A stretch of 18,991 bases of DNA. It comes from JBEVEP01 sp040512755 (lineage in GTDB: Bacteria > Pseudomonadota > Alphaproteobacteria > Rhizobiales > Rhizobiaceae). The translations under genes and the position numbers were made by a program. The stretch is from the NCBI GenBank assembly GCA_040512755.1, contig JBEVEP010000094.1, forward strand, positions 1 to 18,991, in the 5' to 3' direction. Below the pieces are notes generated by a model that had not been told where the DNA came from, made no database searches, and saw only the letters and a list, made by a program, of their open reading frames with translations. Shown here piece by piece: positions 14,424-18,991 of the stretch. The first letter of the stretch is position 1. Each line of letters opens with the position of its first letter.

Positions 14424-16526
14424 TCAAGCGGCTTTGCCCGAAGCCTTCAGCGCGAAAGCGTAGGTGAATGCAATTTCTTCCAGGCGCGAAAACCGTCCGG
14501 ATGCTCCGGCGTGACCGGCATCCATGTTGATTTTGAAGAGAACGGGATTGTCGCCGGCCTTGCGCGCGCGAAGCCGGGCAACCCATTTGGCCGGCTCCCA
14601 ATAGGTCACCCGCGGATCGGTGAGACCGGCTGCCGCCAGAATAGGCGGATAGTCGAGGGCGGCGACATTGTCGAATGGCGAGTAGGCTGCGATTGTCCGG
14701 TAGTCGGCCTCGGACTGGATCGGGTTCCCCCATTCCGGCCACTCGGGTGGCGTAAGTGGAAGACTGTCGTCGAGCATGGTCGTCAGGACATCGACGAAGG
14801 GAACCTCGGCTATGATGGCCCCGAACGCCTCTGGCGCCATGTTGGCGATCGCGCCCATGAGCATCCCGCCGGCAGACCCGCCTTGTGCGACGATGCGGTC
14901 ATGTGCGGTGTAGTTCTCGGCAACCAGATGGCGCGCCGCCGCAATGAAATCGTGGAATGTATTCGTCTTCTTCTCGCGTTTGCCGTCCTCGTACCAGGAA
15001 TAGCCCTTGTCCTTGCCGCCCCGGACATGGGCTATGGCGTAGACAAAACCGCGGTCGACAAGCGACAGGCAATTCGTGTTGAAGGCGGCTGGGATCGTCA
15101 TGCCGTACGACCCGTAGCCATAGAGCAAGCAGGGCGCCGAACCATCGAGCGGCGTATCGCGATGATGAATAAGCGATACTGGAACCAGTTCGCCGTCGTG
15201 CGACGGAGCCATCAGGCGGCGGGTGACGTACTGTTCCGGGTCATGTCCCGAAGGGACTTCCTGCGTCTTTAGAAGAACGCGCTCACGGCTGTGCATATTG
15301 TAGTCGAAGACCTGAGCGGGTGTGGTCATCGAAGAGTAGATGAAACGCATCACGTCCGTGTCGTATTCATAGGCACCGGCCAGACCGAGTGAAAACGCCT
15401 CTTCGTCGAATGCGATCAGATGTTCCTCGCCACTTTTGCGATCCCGGACGACGATCCGCGGCAGACCGTCCTTGCGCTCGAGCCGGACGAGAAAATCCTT
15501 GAACGAAAGGATCGACAGGATCAGCCGCCCCGGCTGATGTGGAACAAGGTCCTGCCAGTTTGCGCGCGACGGATCGGATATAGGCGCGGTGACAATCTTG
15601 AAGTCCTTCGCGCCGTCGGCATTGGTGAGAATGAAGAAGATATCTCCGCCTTCCTCCAGATCATACTGCAACCCGGTTTCGCGCGGTGAGACGACACGCG
15701 GCGTTGCGAGCGGGTCATCGGCCGACAAGATGCGGTACTCGGACGTCTCATGGTCGTTGATGGAAATGAAAATCCATTCATTGCTGCGGGTGCCGCCGAC
15801 ATTCATGAAATAGCCGGGATCGCTCTCTTCGTAAATCAGCCGATCACCACTGCTCTCGATGCCAATATCATGGAAGAAAATCTTCGAAGGCCGGTGGTTG
15901 GCGTCGAGACGCGTATAGAAGAAACCGTCATTCGAAGCGCTCCACACACCGGAGCCGCCCGTGTCCAAGACTTGATCATCGAGATCACTGCCGGCGCCGA
16001 TATCGCGGACGCGCAGCGTGAAGAACTCCGAGCCCTTGTCGTCGAATGCCCACAGCAGGCGGCGGTGGTCGGAGGAATGGTCGACGCCACCAAGCCGGAA
16101 GTAGGCCTTTCCCTCGGCTTCGTGGTCACCGTCGAGGATGATTTGTTCCGGGCCGCCGTCCCGCGGTATACGGAAATAACGCGGCTGCTCACCGCCAAGC
16201 TTGAATGACGAGCCGTAGGCGTAAGGCCCGTCCTTCATCGGAACGGTGGAATCGTCCTCTTTGATCCGGCCCTTCATCTCCGCGAAGAGCTTCTTGCGGA
16301 GTTCTGCCGTATCCTCCATCAAAGCCGTCTGGTAAGCGTTCTCGGCCTTGAGATGCGAACGGATCGCCGGATCGAGCGCGGCAGGATTCCTGAAGACCTC
16401 CTGCCAATTGTCTGCGCGCAGCCAGCCATATTCATCGATGCGCGTGATATTGTGCCGCGTATCCGCATGCGGTCTCTGTTCCGTTTGCGGCGGCGTGATC
16501 TTTGGAAATCGATTGTTCTTCGACAT
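14424..16526 (-). CDS. ptrB: Oligopeptidase B (S9A prolyl oligopeptidase family)
   Basis: 700 residues from the ATG at 16526. The frame continues upstream to a TTG at 16586, but the 20 added residues look non-homologous. E. coli PtrB has 686. A cytoplasmic serine peptidase that cuts short peptides after Arg or Lys. An N-terminal seven-bladed propeller (about 70-420) gates access; EYGWLRADNWQEVFRNP and WSASNDGFFYT are typical. The alpha/beta-hydrolase domain begins about 425 (GYGSYG). Ser551 lies in QGGSAGGMLMG, Asp637 in LTDPRVTYWEP and His672 in DAGHAGASGR, giving the complete triad. The Shine-Dalgarno is weak (GAGAAG, 10 bases off). msrB lies upstream on the same strand, 155 bases away, with an inverted repeat between. 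Confidence 0.95.
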   Translation of the reverse strand: MSKNNRFPKITPPQTEQRPHADTRHNITRIDEYGWLRADNWQEVFRNPAALDPAIRSHLKAENAYQTALMEDTAELRKKLFAEMKGRIKEDDSTVPMKDGPYAYGSSFKLGGEQPRYFRIPRDGGPEQIILDGDHEAEGKAYFRLGGVDHSSDHRRLLWAFDDKGSEFFTLRVRDIGAGSDLDDQVLDTGGSGVWSASNDGFFYTRLDANHRPSKIFFHDIGIESSGDRLIYEESDPGYFMNVGGTRSNEWIFISINDHETSEYRILSADDPLATPRVVSPRETGLQYDLEEGGDIFFILTNADGAKDFKIVTAPISDPSRANWQDLVPHQPGRLILSILSFKDFLVRLERKDGLPRIVVRDRKSGEEHLIAFDEEAFSLGLAGAYEYDTDVMRFIYSSMTTPAQVFDYNMHSRERVLLKTQEVPSGHDPEQYVTRRLMAPSHDGELVPVSLIHHRDTPLDGSAPCLLYGYGSYGMTIPAAFNTNCLSLVDRGFVYAIAHVRGGKDKGYSWYEDGKREKKTNTFHDFIAAARHLVAENYTAHDRIVAQGGSAGGMLMGAIANMAPEAFGAIIAEVPFVDVLTTMLDDSLPLTPPEWPEWGNPIQSEADYRTIAAYSPFDNVAALDYPPILAAAGLTDPRVTYWEPAKWVARLRARKAGDNPVLFKINMDAGHAGASGRFSRLEEIAFTYAFALKASGKAA

Positions 16527-16606
16527 TTTAGTGCGTCTTCTCAAATTTGTTTGGCGCAAGTGAACACGCCAGCCGCAATGGTTCAAGAGTAGGCAAATAG
16601 CAAACG

Positions 16607-16633
16607 CCGATCGTGCAACGTAGGCACGATCGG
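16607..16633 (-). terminator. Perfect inverted repeat between msrB and ptrB, probable msrB terminator
   Basis: CCGATCGTGC (16607-16616) pairs exactly with GCACGATCGG (16624-16633) over the 7-base loop AACGTAG. It starts 49 bases after the msrB stop in the direction of msrB transcription and is followed by a short, interrupted T tract (GTTTGCTATTTG). The stem is strong but the T tract is weak. It could also be an operator or attenuator for ptrB. Confidence 0.5.
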
Positions 16634-16681
16634 ATGGGCAGGACTTTTTCGGCAGCTGGCGAGCGCGGCAGGTGCCGCGCC

Positions 16682-17089
16682 TTACGCCTTCTTGAAATCG
16701 AGCGCTGTTCCGTTCGTGCAGTAGCGTAAGCCCGTCGGGTTAGGGCCGTCATTGAAGACGTGGCCGAGATGGCTGTCGCAATCGGCGCAGCGGATCTCCG
16801 TCCGGTTCATCAGGAAGCTGTTGTCTTTGTGTTCGGAGACGGCGCTGGGCTCCATCGGGGCGTAAAAACTTGGCCAGCCGGTGCCGGAATCAAACTTGGT
16901 GTCCGAGTTGAACAGTGGCTTGCCGCAGCCAGCGCAGTAGTAGACGCCCTTGTCCTTTGTATCCCAATAGGGACCGGTAAAGGCGCGTTCGGTGCCGTGC
17001 TCGCGCAGCACGTGGTATTGCTCGGGCGTCAGCTCCTTGCGCCAATCGGCATCCGTTTTCTCGAATTTGAGTTTGTCATCGCCGCTCAT
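16682..17089 (-). CDS. msrB: Peptide-methionine (R)-S-oxide reductase MsrB
   Basis: 135 residues from the ATG at 17089, preferred because AAGGAG ends 6 bases before it; a start at 17191 would add 34 unlike residues. It reduces the R epimer of methionine sulfoxide in proteins, using thioredoxin. Zinc-binding pairs Cys52/Cys55 (YYCAGC) and Cys101/Cys104 (RCADC) are present, and the catalytic Cys124 sits in RYCTNG. GTGWPSFYAP and HLGHVFNDGPNPTG are the family's core blocks. No resolving Cys at the usual other position is obvious. It is a stand-alone gene here, not fused with MsrA. It is divergent from mrpA across a 180-base gap in which I saw no clear promoter. Confidence 0.97.
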   Translation of the reverse strand: MSGDDKLKFEKTDADWRKELTPEQYHVLREHGTERAFTGPYWDTKDKGVYYCAGCGKPLFNSDTKFDSGTGWPSFYAPMEPSAVSEHKDNSFLMNRTEIRCADCDSHLGHVFNDGPNPTGLRYCTNGTALDFKKA

Positions 17090-17269
17090 TGAGGTCTCCT
17101 TCGAAGCGTTCGGGTCAAATGTAGTGCGAAACCTGGCGTTGCCAAATAACAAGCCGGTGCGCTGCCGTGACAATGGGATAAGCGTATACAAGAAACGGCC
17201 GCGACTTGCCGGAGCAGGGGGGAGAGGCTATCCACGCAGGCAAGTCAATAAAGGGAGCGGGTCGACGGA

Positions 17270-18991
17270 ATGGCAAGCGGAGAACAGGCGCTTACTTTCT
17301 TCGCGCTGATACTGCCATTCCTGGGCGCTGTCCTGGCTCCTGTGCTGACGCGGATTTTCCAGCACCGCGCGGCGTGGCTCCTTGCAGCGATTCCGCTCTG
17401 GATCTTTGCTCATCTTTGCGGCTTCCTGGCGCCGGTTTCGGCCGGCCAACCTGTCAGCGCCGGTTATTCCTGGATACCGAGCCTCGATGTCAGGTTTTCC
17501 TGGTATTTGGATGGGCTGTCTCTCACTTTCGCGCTGCTCATCTCAGGCATCGGATCGCTGATCGTGCTCTATTCCGGCGGGTACCTTAAAGGGCATCCGC
17601 AGCAAGGCCGCTTCTTTTCGTTCATGCTCATGTTCATGGGCGCCATGCAGGGGCTGGTGGTGTCTGACTCGTTTCTGATGCTCTTCGCCTTTTGGGAACT
17701 GACATCGATCACCTCGTTCCTGCTGATTGGTTTCGACAATAAGCGTGAGCCGGCCCGCCGGGCGGCGCTCCAAGCGCTTATCGTGACGGGGGCAGGCGGG
17801 CTATCGCTGCTTGCGGGGCTTCTGCTCATCTGGAACGTCACCGGTCACAACGAACTGTCCGGACTGCTGCGATCCGGATCTCTCCTGCGCGATAGCCCGG
17901 CCTATTTGGCCATACTGGCTTTGATGCTTGGTGGCGCGTTCACCAAGTCTGCCCAGGTTCCTTTCCACTTCTGGTTGCCGAACGCGATGGAAGCGCCAAC
18001 ACCGGTTTCGGCCTATCTCCATTCCGCGACGATGGTGAAAGCCGGTGTCTACCTGGTCATGCGCCTCAATCCGGTTATGGGAGACACGCCTGCCTGGGAG
18101 ACAGTTCTGCCGCTGTTCGGGGCAGCCACGTTGGTTACCGGAGCCGTGCTGGCCATGCGCCAGACCGACCTGAAGCTGATGCTCGCCTATACGACAGTAG
18201 CGTCGCTCGGGCTGCTGGTGATGCTGACAGGCTACGGTTCGGCAAAGGCCGTCGAGGCGGCCGTCCTTTATCTGGTCGCCCACTCCATGTTCAAAGGCGC
18301 ACTTTTCATGGTGGCGGGACTGCTCGACCACGGAACCGGCTCGCGTGACATCACCAGCCTCGGCGGGCTGCGTGGGAAAATGCCCATAACCTTTGCGGCG
18401 GCGTTTCTTGCCGCGCTTTCGATGGGTGGTCTGCCGCTCTTCTTCGGATTTCTGGCCAAGGAGGAAATCTATGCGGGACTTGGCTTCGCGAGCGTTTGGA
18501 GCGCGTTGCTGACGGCTGTCGCGATTGCCGCCAATGCGCTGATGTTCGCGATCGCTTTCATGGTCGGGCTGAAGCCGTTCATTGGCGCATCCAGGAACAC
18601 GTCGAAACACGCTCATGAAGGGCCCTTGCTGCTGTGGTTCGGGCCGCTGCTGCTTGCTTCGCTAGGTCTCTTTGCAGCGCTGCTATCGCCGTGGGTTCAC
18701 ATGTTGATATCGAGTCCGATGGCGAGCGCAGTTGCTGGGCTGGGTATCGCCGTGGAGATTTCGACGATCCCGCACTTCGGGACTCCGCTGCTTTTGTCGG
18801 TAGTCACGATCATATTGGGAGTGGCGGCCTACCAGACGCAGGATCGTCTCAGGGCCCTAGTCGGTAAGATGCTGGTTACGGTTGGGTGGGGACCCGACCG
18901 AGGCTTCGACCAGGTGACGCGAGGGCTGCTTCGCCTATCGCATGCTGTGACAGGGGTCGTGCAGAACGGTCGCCTCGATATCTATCTCACC
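17270..18991 (+). CDS. mrpA: Monovalent cation/proton antiporter subunit A (MrpA/PhaA), 5' part
   Basis: 574 codons from the ATG at 17270 to the window edge with no stop; full-length MrpA/PhaA is about 800-970 residues. An inner-membrane subunit of the multi-subunit Mrp Na+/H+ (or Pha K+/H+) antiporter, homologous to complex I NuoL. At least a dozen hydrophobic segments are visible. Conserved ion-path residues are Glu143 (FAFWELTSITSFLLIGF), Lys226 and His233 (AFTKSAQVPFHFWLPNAMEAPTPVSAYLHSATMVKAG), and later His251 and Lys257; they line up with Glu140, Lys223 and His230 of Bacillus MrpA. AVLYLVAHSMFKGALFM and MGGLPLFFGFLAKEE are standard. The ribosome site is modest (AAGGGAG, about 12 bases before ATG). 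Whether mrpB is fused, as in rhizobial PhaAB, lies beyond the edge. Confidence 0.95.
   Translation, partial: MASGEQALTFFALILPFLGAVLAPVLTRIFQHRAAWLLAAIPLWIFAHLCGFLAPVSAGQPVSAGYSWIPSLDVRFSWYLDGLSLTFALLISGIGSLIVLYSGGYLKGHPQQGRFFSFMLMFMGAMQGLVVSDSFLMLFAFWELTSITSFLLIGFDNKREPARRAALQALIVTGAGGLSLLAGLLLIWNVTGHNELSGLLRSGSLLRDSPAYLAILALMLGGAFTKSAQVPFHFWLPNAMEAPTPVSAYLHSATMVKAGVYLVMRLNPVMGDTPAWETVLPLFGAATLVTGAVLAMRQTDLKLMLAYTTVASLGLLVMLTGYGSAKAVEAAVLYLVAHSMFKGALFMVAGLLDHGTGSRDITSLGGLRGKMPITFAAAFLAALSMGGLPLFFGFLAKEEIYAGLGFASVWSALLTAVAIAANALMFAIAFMVGLKPFIGASRNTSKHAHEGPLLLWFGPLLLASLGLFAALLSPWVHMLISSPMASAVAGLGIAVEISTIPHFGTPLLLSVVTIILGVAAYQTQDRLRALVGKMLVTVGWGPDRGFDQVTRGLLRLSHAVTGVVQNGRLDIYLT

Noticed and set aside
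17801..18616. Long open frame on the minus strand within mrpA (271 codons)
   Set aside because: It is antisense to clear MrpA sequence, has low-complexity Arg/Gln/His-rich translation and no ribosome site or family resemblance.
1..18991. CRISPR array, tRNA, rRNA, insertion sequence or integrase
   Set aside because: No regularly spaced repeats, cloverleaf-like segments, transposase motifs or terminal repeats found by reading both strands.

Overview
The window reads as a GC-rich alphaproteobacterial chromosome, most likely Rhizobiales (Mesorhizobium/Sinorhizobium-like). The basis is inference from protein character: an ansA/ReAV-type asparaginase, a two-gene methylmalonyl-CoA mutase, an orphan Bug (TctC-type) binding protein, an Fe-type SodB, oligopeptidase B and a PhaA/MrpA antiporter subunit. 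I see no rRNA, tRNA, CRISPR array, insertion sequence or phage gene. Coding density is high, and no gap between genes exceeds about 255 bases.

Layout. 1-2145 (+): the 3' end of a short-chain dehydrogenase, a type II-superfamily L-asparaginase (Pfam Asparaginase_II) and a divergent GreA/GreB-family factor. 2155-6467 (-): a mutA-mutB methylmalonyl-CoA mutase operon with a 4-base overlap. It is followed on the same strand by an AbrB-like antitoxin / Doc-like toxin pair, also with a 4-base overlap, which has its own candidate promoter inside inverted repeats. 6723-9406 (+): a Bug-type periplasmic binding protein and a HerA-like (DUF853/YjgR) ATPase. 9446-10986 (-): a Tat-exported L,D-transpeptidase lipoprotein and a type II haloacid dehalogenase. 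11186-14373 (+): a branched-chain-type aminotransferase, Fe superoxide dismutase with a clear intrinsic terminator, a class II cytochrome c and a membrane-anchored diheme cytochrome c. 14424-17089 (-): oligopeptidase B and methionine sulfoxide reductase B. 17270-18991 (+): the first 574 codons of MrpA/PhaA, which runs off the window.

How the genes may work together. MutA/MutB would interconvert succinyl-CoA and methylmalonyl-CoA in propionate or branched-chain degradation. The divergent Bug protein may bind a related carboxylate, but nothing proves this. SodB, MsrB and the cytochrome pair make a loose redox and oxidative-stress neighbourhood. The Doc/AbrB cassette is the most accessory-looking element. 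The most distinctive points are this toxin-antitoxin pair with a nested operator-like region, the short MutA lacking a cobalamin domain, and the orphan cytochrome pair. Most of the window is ordinary core or near-core genome, and I found no convincing wholly new system.
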